Positions 8,114 to 16,225 of a DNA stretch of 51,277 bases are shown here, in pieces. Both the position numbers and the translations under genes were made by a program. How positions within the stretch are numbered: position 1 is the first letter of the stretch; each line of letters begins with the position of its first letter. The notes beneath the pieces were generated by a model. That model worked only from the letters and a program-made list of their open reading frames with translations, had not been told where the DNA came from and did no database searches. The stretch is from UBA10649 sp964391765 (GTDB lineage Bacteria; Actinomycetota; Actinomycetes; S36-B12): contig CAYMNG010000005.1 in NCBI GenBank assembly GCA_964391765.1, positions 1-51,277 of the forward strand, in the 5' to 3' direction.

Positions 8114-9226
8114 ATGCGGATCGGTCACGGACGTGTCGGTGAGGGCGGTAGCGCCGATACGCGAAGGCTGAGCTTCCCGGTCGCCTCCGACCGTGACCGG
8201 CCGGACACGTTGTGGTTCGAGGTTCCGACCGGGCACGCGGACCTGCTGTCGACGCGGGGCGACGCGGCGCTGGTGGCCCTACTCGTAGCGGCCATGCACG
8301 ACGGCGAGGACGTGCACCTGGACGCCGAGGTCACCGACGCGCTCGCGGGTGCCGCGAGCGACGAACTGCAGTCGCTCCTTCGCCTGGTCACCCCGGACCT
8401 GAAGCGGATCCGGGTGGACGTCGCGCGGGCGGAGCCGGCCGCGGACCCCGCGCCGGGGAGAGCCCTGGCGTTCTCCGGGGGAGTCGACTCCTTCGCCACG
8501 CTCGACCGACAGCTGCTGAACGCGGCCTGCGCGTCCGATCGGGTCACCCATCTGGTCTTCACCAACGTCGGCTCGCACGACCCGGTAGGACGACCGCTGT
8601 TCCACGACCGACTGCGCCGACTGGCCTCGATCGGCCCCCGGCTGGGAGTGCCGCTCGTGCCCGTGGACAGCAACCTGTCGGACTTCTACTGGCCCGCGTC
8701 CTGGCGCGGGACGCACGTGACGCGCAACGTCGCGGCCGGCCTGGCCCTGCAGGGCGGGGTCCGGCGGCTGTTCCACGCGTCGACGTCCCACTGGGCCGAG
8801 CTCGTCCTGGGTGAGAGCAGCTACCAGTCCGCCGTCGAGCCGGCGCTCGTCCCGATGCTGGGCACCGACGCGTTCGAGATCGTGACGACGATGTCGAACC
8901 TCGACCGGCTCGGGCGCACCCGAATCGTGGCCGAGGTTCCCGTCGCCTGGGACTTCCTCGACGTGTGCACGGCCGAGGTCGGCGGCACGAACTGCGGGGC
9001 CTGCCACAAGTGCCAGGTCACGATGATCCACCTGGAGATCATCGGCGCGCAGGAGCGCTTCGCGCACGTGTTCGACCTCGACCAGTTTCGTCGCGGCCGC
9101 AACGACTTCCTCACGCACGTCTTCACGACCGACGACGACTACTACGTCGATCTCGTCGCCCATCTGCGGGCGGCCGGGATCGCGCCTCGAGCCGCGCGCC
9201 GGCTCGCCTGGCTGCGGGGTGGGTGA
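8114..9226 (+). CDS. PP-loop protein with QueC-like Cys4 motif, copy 2
   Basis: A 370-residue paralogue of the preceding gene, with a 6-bp gap and the same layout: a divergent N-terminal domain, PP-loop SGGVDSF (121-127), SNLSDFYWPASW (186-197), HVTRN (201-205) and a Cys4 motif at Cys285, Cys294, Cys297, Cys300. The spacing C-x8-C-x2-C-x2-C is the same as the QueC zinc motif; copy 1 differs by one residue. The region between the PP-loop and the zinc motif differs more (for example STSHWAEL against GSYEWPYV), which suggests distinct substrates or a heterodimer rather than simple redundancy. The encoded chemistry (activation with ATP, then amidation or similar) is inferred from the fold only. 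Confidence 0.75.
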   Translation: MRIGHGRVGEGGSADTRRLSFPVASDRDRPDTLWFEVPTGHADLLSTRGDAALVALLVAAMHDGEDVHLDAEVTDALAGAASDELQSLLRLVTPDLKRIRVDVARAEPAADPAPGRALAFSGGVDSFATLDRQLLNAACASDRVTHLVFTNVGSHDPVGRPLFHDRLRRLASIGPRLGVPLVPVDSNLSDFYWPASWRGTHVTRNVAAGLALQGGVRRLFHASTSHWAELVLGESSYQSAVEPALVPMLGTDAFEIVTTMSNLDRLGRTRIVAEVPVAWDFLDVCTAEVGGTNCGACHKCQVTMIHLEIIGAQERFAHVFDLDQFRRGRNDFLTHVFTTDDDYYVDLVAHLRAAGIAPRAARRLAWLRGG

Positions 9227-9252
9227 GGCCGCCGGAACGATTTGCATGAAAA

Positions 9253-9266
9253 CGAAGCCAGATTCA
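9253..9266 (+). promoter_or_regulatory. Candidate TetR operator, site A
   Basis: CGAAGCCAGATTCA in the 120-bp gap before the second importer operon. It matches the 14-mer found in three other control regions of this window (consensus TGAAYCYRGRTTCA, near-palindromic). A -10-like TAGATT lies just downstream at 9278-9283. This is the weakest of the four sites, with C at position 1 and G at position 5. Confidence 0.45.
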
Positions 9267-9346
9267 GTTTCAGCGCGTAGATTGCCTCCTTGTTCCGTCC
9301 AGCACAGCCCGGGTGCACATCACTCGGCACACAGCAGGGAGACCAG

Positions 9347-10450
9347 ATGAGGACAGTTCTTCGCGCAGTCCTGGCAGGGGGTGCGGCAATCGCCCTTACG
9401 GCGTCGCTCGTCGGTCCGGCGTCGGCCGCGAACAACCCGTCTCCGGCCCAGGTCGCCGCCGGGTACATGAAGGAACCGACGCGGATCAACCAGAAGGTGC
9501 CGCTGCGGGTCAAGCCCCCGCGTGGCATCAAGCTCGCCTACATGCAGCAGGGCATTCCGACGCAGGTCATGGTGGGCAAGTACCTCGCGCAGGCGGCGAC
9601 CACGGTCGGCTGGTCGGTCTTCGAGGTGCCGTGGAACACCTCCGATCCGGCGAAGATCAACAGCGGCCTGCAGAACGCCGTCCAGCAGGGGGCGCAGATC
9701 ATCGTGGCGCCCGGGATCCTGCCCTCGATGGTCAGCGCGACGGTGAAGAACCAGCTCGCCGATGCGAAGATCCCCGTCATCCTCGGGCAGATCTGCTCGA
9801 CCGACCCGATCCCGGCACCGTTCATCGCCGGATTCGGCCTGTGCGCCAACGAGGCGCCGCTGGCCCGCTCGCTCGCGGCCTGGGTCGCCGCCGACTCCAA
9901 GGGCTCTGGCCGGGTCCTGTTCTCCGACACGCAGGGTGTGCCGCTGCTCGTGCCGTTCAAGCAGCGGTTCGCGGCCGAACTGCGCAGCATGTGCCCCGGT
10001 TGCAGCGTGACCTACCAGCCGATCACGATCGCGCAGTTCGTCGGCGGGCAGATCCCCGGGATCATGGTCTCCGCGCTGCGCCGCGATCCGTCGGTCGACT
10101 ACATGTTCTTCGACACCGGGCAGCTGAGCAAGGGGATCCTGCCCGCGCTGGACTCGGCGGGACTGCTGTCGAAGGTCAAGGTCGGTGGCCGTAGCGCCTC
10201 GGCGGCGGAACTGCAGGGCCTGCGCGACAAGCAGATGGTCGTGTGGACGATGCAGAGCTTCGGTGTGTACGGCTTCGCGGCGCTGGATGCGGCGCTTCGG
10301 GTCGTGACGAAGTCCAGCGGGATCACCGGCAACGCCGTGCTCCCCGTGCAGCTGCTCACGACGGTGAACGTCGACTCGGCGCCCGATCCGTACGAGGTCG
10401 TCCCGGCGAACGCGCTCGCGATGTACAAGAAGTTGTGGCGAGTGAGCTAG
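9347..10450 (+). CDS. CUT2-like ABC transporter substrate-binding protein, secreted
   Basis: A 367-residue protein. I start it at the ATG at 9347, behind an AGGGAG ribosome-binding site, which places a clean Sec signal peptide at the N-terminus (positive MRTVLR, hydrophobic core, ASA cleavage near residue 27). Unlike the first binding protein it has no lipobox, so it would be released or held by other means. The mature part has the two-lobed sugar-binding-protein look (IKLAYMQQGIPTQVMVGKYL near 62-81; IIVAPGILPSMV near 120-131). A CPGC pair near 219-222 parallels CPNC in the first protein. A candidate TetR operator lies upstream. The ligand is unknown; co-regulation suggests the same or a related compound as the dioxygenase operon. 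Confidence 0.85.
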   Translation: MRTVLRAVLAGGAAIALTASLVGPASAANNPSPAQVAAGYMKEPTRINQKVPLRVKPPRGIKLAYMQQGIPTQVMVGKYLAQAATTVGWSVFEVPWNTSDPAKINSGLQNAVQQGAQIIVAPGILPSMVSATVKNQLADAKIPVILGQICSTDPIPAPFIAGFGLCANEAPLARSLAAWVAADSKGSGRVLFSDTQGVPLLVPFKQRFAAELRSMCPGCSVTYQPITIAQFVGGQIPGIMVSALRRDPSVDYMFFDTGQLSKGILPALDSAGLLSKVKVGGRSASAAELQGLRDKQMVVWTMQSFGVYGFAALDAALRVVTKSSGITGNAVLPVQLLTTVNVDSAPDPYEVVPANALAMYKKLWRVS

Positions 10451-10454
10451 TTCG

Positions 10455-12086
10455 TTGACCTTCTCGGATGTGCCACGCAACACCCAGGGCAACACCGGCG
10501 GGGCTGGTGGTGAAGACGCCACCAGCCCCGCCGCGGGCGGCCGGACGCTCGCCCTGGAGTGCGACGGACTGGCGAAGACGTTCGTCGGCCGCACGGTCCT
10601 GCACCCCTTTCGGCTGACCGTCGCTCCCGGTGAGATCCACGCGCTGCTCGGTCAGAACGGATCGGGCAAGTCGACGCTGATCAAGATCCTGTCCGGACTG
10701 CATCACCCCGACTCCCCCGCTGCGGTCTGCCGGGTCGGTGGTCGGCAACTGACCTTCGGTGACTCGCTGTCCGCGCACGCGCTCGGACTGCGGTTCGTCC
10801 ACCAGGACCTCGGCCTGGTGCTGCAGTCCTCGATCGCGGACAACCTCGGCTTCACGCAGGGGTATCCCACCCGGTTCGGGGCGATCCGTCGATCGGCGAC
10901 GAGCGAACGAGCACGCCGGATGCTCGCGACCGTCGAACTCGACCTCGACCCGGCGACCTTGGTGTCGAGCCTGACCAATGCGCAGCGCACGGGGGTGGCC
11001 GTGGCCCGCGCGATGGGCCTGGACACGACCTCGGCCCGAGTGCTCGTGCTCGACGAGCCGACCGCCACCCTCCCCGAGACCGACGTCGCCCACCTGCATG
11101 CGACCCTGCGAGCCGCGGCGGCCAGCGGCGTCGGCATCTTGTACGTCACGCACCACCTGGACGAGGTGTTCACCCTGGCGACCACCGTGAGCGTCCTTCG
11201 CGACGGCCGCCTCGTCCACAGCGGGCCGGTCGCGGCGACCGATCGCCCGGCGGTCGTCCGGCACCTGGTCGGACGCGAACTCGAGGAGGTCGCCCGGACC
11301 GGGTCGGCGGCCGGCGACGCGCGGGCGGACCGCCCGATCGCACTGGACGTGCGTGACCTCGAGGACGACATCATCCGGGGGATCTCGCTCACCGTCCGGG
11401 CGGGCGAGATCGTGGGGATCTACGGGCTCGTCGGATCGGGCAGCGAGTCGGTGCTCGGCGCGATCTACGGTGCCCGGGCACGCACCGGCGGGACCGTGAC
11501 GGTCCGCTCGACGGTGGTCGAGCCGTTCCGGCCGAAGTCGTCGCGGGCGGCGGGAGTCGCGTACGTCCCCCCGGATCGCAAGGTGTCCGGTGGCTTCATG
11601 CACCTGACCGCGGCGGAGAACATCACGTTGGCGGACCTGAGCACCGTGTGGCACTGGGGCTTCCTGCGGCTTCGGCGCGAGGCGAGCGAGGCCGCCAGGT
11701 GGTTCGAGTCGCTCCAGGTGCACCCGCGGGACGGGGTCGACGCGCAACTGGCGACGTTCAGCGGCGGCAACCAGCAGAAGATCGTCTTCGGCAAGTGGCT
11801 GCGGACCGACCCCGTGGTCCTGCTGTTGGACGAACCGACGCAGGGCGTGGACGTCGGGGCGAAGGCCGAACTGCACCGGCGGATCATCCGGTCCTGCGCC
11901 GACGGCCTGGCGGTCGTGGTGAGCTCCACGGACGTCGAGGAACTCGCCACGTTGTGCGATCGCGTCCTGTTCATCGTCGGTGGCCGGATCGCCGGCGAGA
12001 TGTCCGGCGGCGGGTTCACCGACGTCGCCATCAACCACAGGTTCCACGAAGTCCAATCGTCGGCCAGTCGCGGAGTGCGTTCATGA
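10455..12086 (+). CDS. CUT2-type ABC transporter ATP-binding protein, second copy
   Basis: A 543-residue double-NBD protein. The start is uncertain: TTG at 10455 and GTG at 10470 are the only candidates before the conserved region, and neither has a clear ribosome-binding site. NBD1 has Walker A GQNGSGKST (66-74), VHQDLG (115-120) and Walker B VLVLDEPT (196-203), with a weak signature LTNAQR. NBD2 has the usual degenerate P-loop GLVGSGSES (324-332), the signature SGGNQQK (436-442) and LLLDEPTQGVDVG (456-468). Here the Walker B Asp is intact, unlike the first importer's ATPase. A perfect 11-bp hairpin falls within codons 16-25. The gene overlaps the permease gene by ATGA. Confidence 0.9.
   Translation: MTFSDVPRNTQGNTGGAGGEDATSPAAGGRTLALECDGLAKTFVGRTVLHPFRLTVAPGEIHALLGQNGSGKSTLIKILSGLHHPDSPAAVCRVGGRQLTFGDSLSAHALGLRFVHQDLGLVLQSSIADNLGFTQGYPTRFGAIRRSATSERARRMLATVELDLDPATLVSSLTNAQRTGVAVARAMGLDTTSARVLVLDEPTATLPETDVAHLHATLRAAAASGVGILYVTHHLDEVFTLATTVSVLRDGRLVHSGPVAATDRPAVVRHLVGRELEEVARTGSAAGDARADRPIALDVRDLEDDIIRGISLTVRAGEIVGIYGLVGSGSESVLGAIYGARARTGGTVTVRSTVVEPFRPKSSRAAGVAYVPPDRKVSGGFMHLTAAENITLADLSTVWHWGFLRLRREASEAARWFESLQVHPRDGVDAQLATFSGGNQQKIVFGKWLRTDPVVLLLDEPTQGVDVGAKAELHRRIIRSCADGLAVVVSSTDVEELATLCDRVLFIVGGRIAGEMSGGGFTDVAINHRFHEVQSSASRGVRS
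10500..10529 (+). terminator. Perfect 11-bp hairpin at the start of the ATPase gene (attenuator or mRNA stabiliser)
   Basis: Arms GGGGCTGGTGG (10500-10510) and CCACCAGCCCC (10519-10529) are exact reverse complements around an 8-nt loop. It sits 50 bp after the binding-protein stop codon, inside the first codons of the ATPase gene. Hairpins between binding-protein and downstream genes commonly protect or partly terminate the message so that the binding protein is made in excess. No U-tract is present. Confidence 0.5.
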
Positions 12087-13141
12087 AGATCAACCTGGGT
12101 CTGGATCGCTTCAGCGGGATCTACCTGCTGGGCATCTTCGTCGTGGTGTTCTCGATCCTCGCCCCGTCGACCTTCCCGACGATGTCGACACTGCACATCA
12201 TCGCCTCGTCGCAGGCGGCGGTCGGTGTCGTGGCGCTCGCGGTCCTCATCCCGCTCATCGCCGGGCAGTTCGACCTGTCGATCGGCGCCAATGCGAACCT
12301 CGCCGGGATCTGCGCGCTGATGCTGCAGACGAACGGGATCCTCGGCGCGATCCTGGCGCTGCTCGCCGGCATCGGCATCGGCGTCGTCATCGGCCTGCTC
12401 AACGGGATGCTCGTGGTCGTCTTCAAGGTCAACTCGTTCATCGCGACGCTGGCGATGACCTCGGTGCTGTCGGCCGTCCTGCTCATGGTGACCCGCAGCG
12501 AGGAGATCCCCCCGGGTGAGTACGGGCCGTTCCAGCAACTGACGCAGACCGACGTGTTCGGATTCCAGTCGGTCATTCTCTTCACGATCGTCCTCGCCGT
12601 GATCGTCTGGTGGGTGATCGAGCGCACGCCGCCGGGGCGGTACCTGCGCGCGGTCGGCCAGAACCCCGAAGCGGCCCGGCTCACCGGGCTACCGGTCAAC
12701 CGCCTGGTGTGGATGTCACTCGTCGCCTCCGGCGGGATCGCCGCGTTCGGCGGGATCCTCGTCGTGTCCTCGACCGGCCCGTCGCTCGAGTTCGGCCCCG
12801 GGCTGCTGCTGCCGACGTTCGCGGCGGCGTTCTTGGGCTCGACGCAGATCCAACCCGGACGCGAGAACGTTTGGGGCACGCTCATCGCCATCCTCGTGCT
12901 CGCGGTGGGCGTGCAGGGCCTGCAGCTCGTGACCGGGGTCGTGTGGGTCGCCCCGTTGTTCAACGGCCTGGCCCTCATGGTCGCCGTCGCCGTCGCGGTC
13001 AATCGCCAGTCCCGCGTGACCCGGGCGAGGACGAAGCCACCGGGGGACTCGCTCGGCTCGGCCGGGGGCGAGCACGTCGTCGGGCAGGCGACCGCTGACG
13101 GGGTGGCCTCGGCGACGACCTCGGGAGGAGCCGATGAGTAG
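12083..13141 (+). CDS. CUT2-type ABC transporter permease, second copy
   Basis: A 352-residue membrane protein of the RbsC family; the ATG at 12083 overlaps the ATPase stop. The sequence shows hydrophobic segments from about residue 12 to 310, the conserved GQFDLSIGANANLAG block (about 62-76), NGMLVVVFKVNSFIATLAM (about 110-128), and the loop PPGRYLRAVGQNPEAARLTG (about 184-203) that would face the ATPase. A hydrophilic tail of about 40 residues follows the last helix. It completes the second importer together with the binding protein and ATPase upstream. The lipoprotein gene that follows overlaps it by 8 bp. Confidence 0.92.
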   Translation: MKINLGLDRFSGIYLLGIFVVVFSILAPSTFPTMSTLHIIASSQAAVGVVALAVLIPLIAGQFDLSIGANANLAGICALMLQTNGILGAILALLAGIGIGVVIGLLNGMLVVVFKVNSFIATLAMTSVLSAVLLMVTRSEEIPPGEYGPFQQLTQTDVFGFQSVILFTIVLAVIVWWVIERTPPGRYLRAVGQNPEAARLTGLPVNRLVWMSLVASGGIAAFGGILVVSSTGPSLEFGPGLLLPTFAAAFLGSTQIQPGRENVWGTLIAILVLAVGVQGLQLVTGVVWVAPLFNGLALMVAVAVAVNRQSRVTRARTKPPGDSLGSAGGEHVVGQATADGVASATTSGGADE

Positions 13142-13874
13142 AGGTACGAGTAGCGGCAGTGGCGGCGCAGGCCCACGCGAACGCCGGATCGCGGGCGGTT
13201 CGCGGGTCGTCGTCGCGCTCGGGGCGGCGGTCCTCGCACTGACCGCGTGCGGACCGGGATGGTGGACCCCGGTGGTCAAGGAGACACCGATCGCCCCGTC
13301 CGCCTCGGCCGACGTGTCGGTCGAGGCGTCGGCCGATCTCGGCCCGGCGGCCACCCTCGACCTGACGATCGAGACGTTCCCGACGCGGTGGAACGAGATG
13401 GCCACGGCCAACGGATCGGGGATCGACCTCGCTGACCCTCTGGTCGCCGACGACACCACTGACGGCGTCTCGTCGATCACCGTGCCGGTCGGTGACGGAA
13501 CGCTGTTCGTCCAGTGGCAGGCCGACGACGGGAAGATCCTCATCGCCGAGGTCGACGTCCCGATCGCGGACGATCCGACCACGTCCGCGGCGCTGCCGAT
13601 CGTCGAGGCCCTCGCCCACGCCGGCCTGGACCTGTCGGCCGAGGAGTCCTCGGCGTTCGTCGCGACGACGGTGGCGGACGCGGTCGCCGATGCGATCGAC
13701 CCGTCCTACATCGACGCGACGGTCTCGTCGGGATCGGCGGACTTCGCGCTCAGCATCGTGTCGGGCACGGGGTCCTTCATCATCACGCCAGCGGTCGACG
13801 ACGGTTCGTCCGTCGACGACGGTTCGACCCAGACGGCGCCGTCCCCGTCAGCGCCGTCCCCGTCAGCGCAGTGA
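13134..13874 (+). CDS. Putative lipoprotein of unknown function, last gene of the importer operon
   Basis: A 246-residue protein with a basic N-terminus, one hydrophobic segment (about 24-37) and a lipobox LTAC with Cys39, so a lipoprotein is predicted. The mature part is acidic, rich in Asp, Ser and Thr, and I do not recognise the family. The C-terminus is low complexity (DDGSSVDDGS, then Pro/Ser/Ala repeats) and is encoded in part by an exact 15-bp tandem repeat at 13839-13868. It overlaps the permease gene by 8 bp, so it probably works at the cell surface with this importer, perhaps as an accessory ligand-capture factor; that is a guess from position. Its end overlaps the convergent MBL-fold gene by 12 bp. 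Confidence 0.65.
   Translation: MSRGTSSGSGGAGPRERRIAGGSRVVVALGAAVLALTACGPGWWTPVVKETPIAPSASADVSVEASADLGPAATLDLTIETFPTRWNEMATANGSGIDLADPLVADDTTDGVSSITVPVGDGTLFVQWQADDGKILIAEVDVPIADDPTTSAALPIVEALAHAGLDLSAEESSAFVATTVADAVADAIDPSYIDATVSSGSADFALSIVSGTGSFIITPAVDDGSSVDDGSTQTAPSPSAPSPSAQ
13839..13868 (+). repeat. Two exact tandem copies of a 15-bp unit inside the lipoprotein gene
   Basis: CCGTCCCCGTCAGCG occurs at 13839-13853 and again at 13854-13868. It encodes the Pro-Ser repeat at the lipoprotein C-terminus; copy number may vary by slippage. Confidence 0.8.
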
Positions 13875-14921
13875 CCCGGGGGGGACCGACCACCCCCAGG
13901 TCGTCGTCCCCTCGCGGCGCAGCGTGCCGCGTTCGACCAGGAGAGCGAGGTGCGCGGCGGTCTCCGCGAGCGCGGCGCGGCGCATCGTTCCGGTCACCTG
14001 CGGCCAGTCGCGCGACCAGCCGATCCGCTCGGCGACCTGCCAGACGGTCGCCGTCGTGCCGCGGTCGAGCGTGGCCACGATCTCGCGGCAGCGGGCCTCG
14101 TGGTGATCGATCAGGGCGCGAGCCCGATCGTCGACACCGCGGAAGCGGTACTCGTGCGCGGGGAGGGCCTCGGCCGTCGCGTGCTCGACGATCGCGGCGA
14201 GGGAGCGGAGGTAGCCGGCCAACGGCGGGACGGTCGCGTGCGGATGCAGGCCGATGTTCGGCGTGATGCGCGGCAGGAGGTGGTCCCCGGTCAGCAGGAC
14301 GTCCTCGGTGCGGTCGTACAGGCACACGTGTCCGGGGGTGTGGCCCGGGGTCCAGACGACGCGCAGCCGGCGGCCGTCACCGGGCAGGCCATCGCCGTGC
14401 TCGAGGAGGACGTCCGGTGGCGCGAGGTCGTCGATGCGCTCGACGATCGACCGGTTCAGCGCCAGTCGCCCGCGTTCGGCCGGCGGGACGCCGCAGTGCG
14501 CCAGCCACGCCTCCTCGGCCGGGGAGTCCGCGCGCAGCGCCGCCCGCGTCGGCAGGCTCGACCACTCGACCGCGTGCATCGCCACCCACGCGTTCGACGC
14601 CTCGCGCAGGCGCGCGGAGAGTCCGTGGTGGTCCAGATGCACATGCGTGACGACGATGCCGGCGACGTCGGACACCCTCGCCCCGGCCGCGCCCAGGCCG
14701 TCCACCAGCGCCGACCAGCCGGCGTCGCTGGGCCAACCCGGATCGACGACGACCAGCCGGCCGGCCGACTCGATGGCGTACGACAGCGTGTAGCGCAGCG
14801 GGTTGTCCGGGATGGGAACGGGAATCGACCACATGCCGGGCCGAACCTGCTCGACCGGCGGGAGCACGCCGGCCCGCCACGCCGCCCGCTGGACGGTCCC
14901 GGTCACCTGGACGCACGACAC
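13863..14921 (-). CDS. MBL-fold metallohydrolase
   Basis: A 352-residue protein with the metallo-beta-lactamase metal-binding motif THVHLDHHG (92-100), a second GHTPGH motif (about 181-186) and LLTGDHLLP (about 196-204), the usual set for a di-zinc or di-iron hydrolase. The C-terminal 60-70 residues look like a small helical/winged-helix domain, as in the LACTB2-like group of this family. It is the last gene of the minus-strand catabolic run and starts 2 bp after the CoA-transferase gene ends. By context it could hydrolyse a thioester or lactone intermediate, but the family is too broad to say. Its 3' end overlaps the convergent lipoprotein gene by 12 bp. Confidence 0.85.
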   Translation of the reverse strand: MSCVQVTGTVQRAAWRAGVLPPVEQVRPGMWSIPVPIPDNPLRYTLSYAIESAGRLVVVDPGWPSDAGWSALVDGLGAAGARVSDVAGIVVTHVHLDHHGLSARLREASNAWVAMHAVEWSSLPTRAALRADSPAEEAWLAHCGVPPAERGRLALNRSIVERIDDLAPPDVLLEHGDGLPGDGRRLRVVWTPGHTPGHVCLYDRTEDVLLTGDHLLPRITPNIGLHPHATVPPLAGYLRSLAAIVEHATAEALPAHEYRFRGVDDRARALIDHHEARCREIVATLDRGTTATVWQVAERIGWSRDWPQVTGTMRRAALAETAAHLALLVERGTLRREGTTTWGWSVPPGSLR

Positions 14922-14923
14922 GG

Positions 14924-16168
14924 TCAGCTCCGTGCGTCCTCCTGGCCGGTCGACCGGCCGGCCGGCCCGTCCGCCGGCGGACCCAACTCGGCGAGGATCT
15001 CGGCGCGGTGCTCGTCCAGGCCCGGGCCGGACCAGCGGACCGCGCCGGGTGTGGCCGACAGGCGCGGGGTCACGTTCTGCATGGTGACCTCACCGAGGGT
15101 GGGATCGGGGACCGTGACGAGGCTGCCACGATGGACGAACTGCGGGTCGGTGACCATCTCCGCCGCCGTGTAGACCGTCCCCGCGGGAACGCCGTTCGCC
15201 TCGAGCAGTGCGAGCAGGTCGGCCGCGGTCAGGGTCGCGGTCCAGGCGGAGACGATCTCGTCCAACTCGACCTGTCGCGCCCCGCGCGCGGTGTGCGCGG
15301 CGAAGTCGGGGTCGGTGGCCAGGTCGGGTCGGCCCATCGCCTCGGCCAGCCGCGCGAACACGGCGTCGTGATTGGCGGCGATCAGGACCCACGAACCGTC
15401 CGCGGTCGGGTACACGTTGCTGGGGGCGACCCCGGGCAGGATCCCCCCGGTGCGGTTGCGGACCTCGCCGGTCGCCACGAACTCCGAGACCAGGGCCTCC
15501 GTGACGCCCAGGACCGACTCGTACAGCGATACGTCGACGACCTGGCCCTCGCCGGTCGTCTCGCGTGCGCGCAGGGCGAGCAGCGCCCCGAGGGCACCGT
15601 TCATCCCGGCGAGCATGTCGCCGAGCGAGACACCCGACCGGCTCGGCGGGCGGTCGGGGTCCCCGGTCAGGTGGCGCAGACCGCCCATCGCCTCGCCGAT
15701 CGAGCCGAACCCGGCGCGGGCGGCGTACGGCCCGTCCTGGCCGAACCCGCTGATCCGTACCATCACCAGTGCCGGGTTGAGGCGATGGAGCTCCGCCCAC
15801 CCCAGTCCCAGGCGCTCGAGCGTCCCGACCCGGAAGTTCTCGACCAGCACGTCGGCCTGCGCGGCGAGCGCCCGCGCCACCGCGATGCCGTCGGGCGTGC
15901 GCAGGTCCACGGCGATGCTGCGCTTGTTCCGGCCGATGACCGACCACGACAGCGATCGACCGTCGACGACGACGCCCCAGCGGCGCATCGGATCGCCGGT
16001 GTCGACTGCCTCGACCTTGACGACGTCGGCGCCGAAGTCGCCGAGCAGTTGTCCGCAGTACGGCCCGGCGATCAGCTGACCGATCTCGACGACCCGGATC
16101 CCGGCGAGCGGGCCGGTGGGCTGGTCGGTGGGCTGGTCGGCGAGCGCTGTGTCGGGGGTGGGATCCAT
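14924..16168 (-). CDS. Family III (CaiB/BaiF-type) CoA-transferase
   Basis: A 414-residue protein starting at the ATG at 16168, which has a GGAG ribosome-binding site 6 bp away; an upstream in-frame start at 16213 adds 15 residues without a good site. Family features are PLAGIRVVEIGQLIAGPYCG near the N-terminus, LLGDFGADVVKVE, VENFRVGTLERLGLGW, and SLGDMLAGM, whose Asp is the expected acyl-anhydride-forming residue. Family III enzymes move CoA between carboxylic acids without ATP. Its position at the end of the beta-oxidation genes suggests it activates the substrate or recycles CoA from a pathway intermediate. The acids involved are unknown. Confidence 0.9.
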   Translation of the reverse strand: MDPTPDTALADQPTDQPTGPLAGIRVVEIGQLIAGPYCGQLLGDFGADVVKVEAVDTGDPMRRWGVVVDGRSLSWSVIGRNKRSIAVDLRTPDGIAVARALAAQADVLVENFRVGTLERLGLGWAELHRLNPALVMVRISGFGQDGPYAARAGFGSIGEAMGGLRHLTGDPDRPPSRSGVSLGDMLAGMNGALGALLALRARETTGEGQVVDVSLYESVLGVTEALVSEFVATGEVRNRTGGILPGVAPSNVYPTADGSWVLIAANHDAVFARLAEAMGRPDLATDPDFAAHTARGARQVELDEIVSAWTATLTAADLLALLEANGVPAGTVYTAAEMVTDPQFVHRGSLVTVPDPTLGEVTMQNVTPRLSATPGAVRWSGPGLDEHRAEILAELGPPADGPAGRSTGQEDARS

Positions 16169-16225
16169 CTTCACTCCGTCGGGGGTGGGCCGAGGCTGGT
16201 CACGGTGCCGCAAGGAGGCCGGCGG

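Noticed and set aside
6986..9226. True queuosine/7-deazaguanine biosynthesis locus
   Set aside because: Only the PP-loop and Cys4 motif match QueC. No queD, queE, queF or GTP cyclohydrolase gene is in the window, and the proteins are much longer than QueC.
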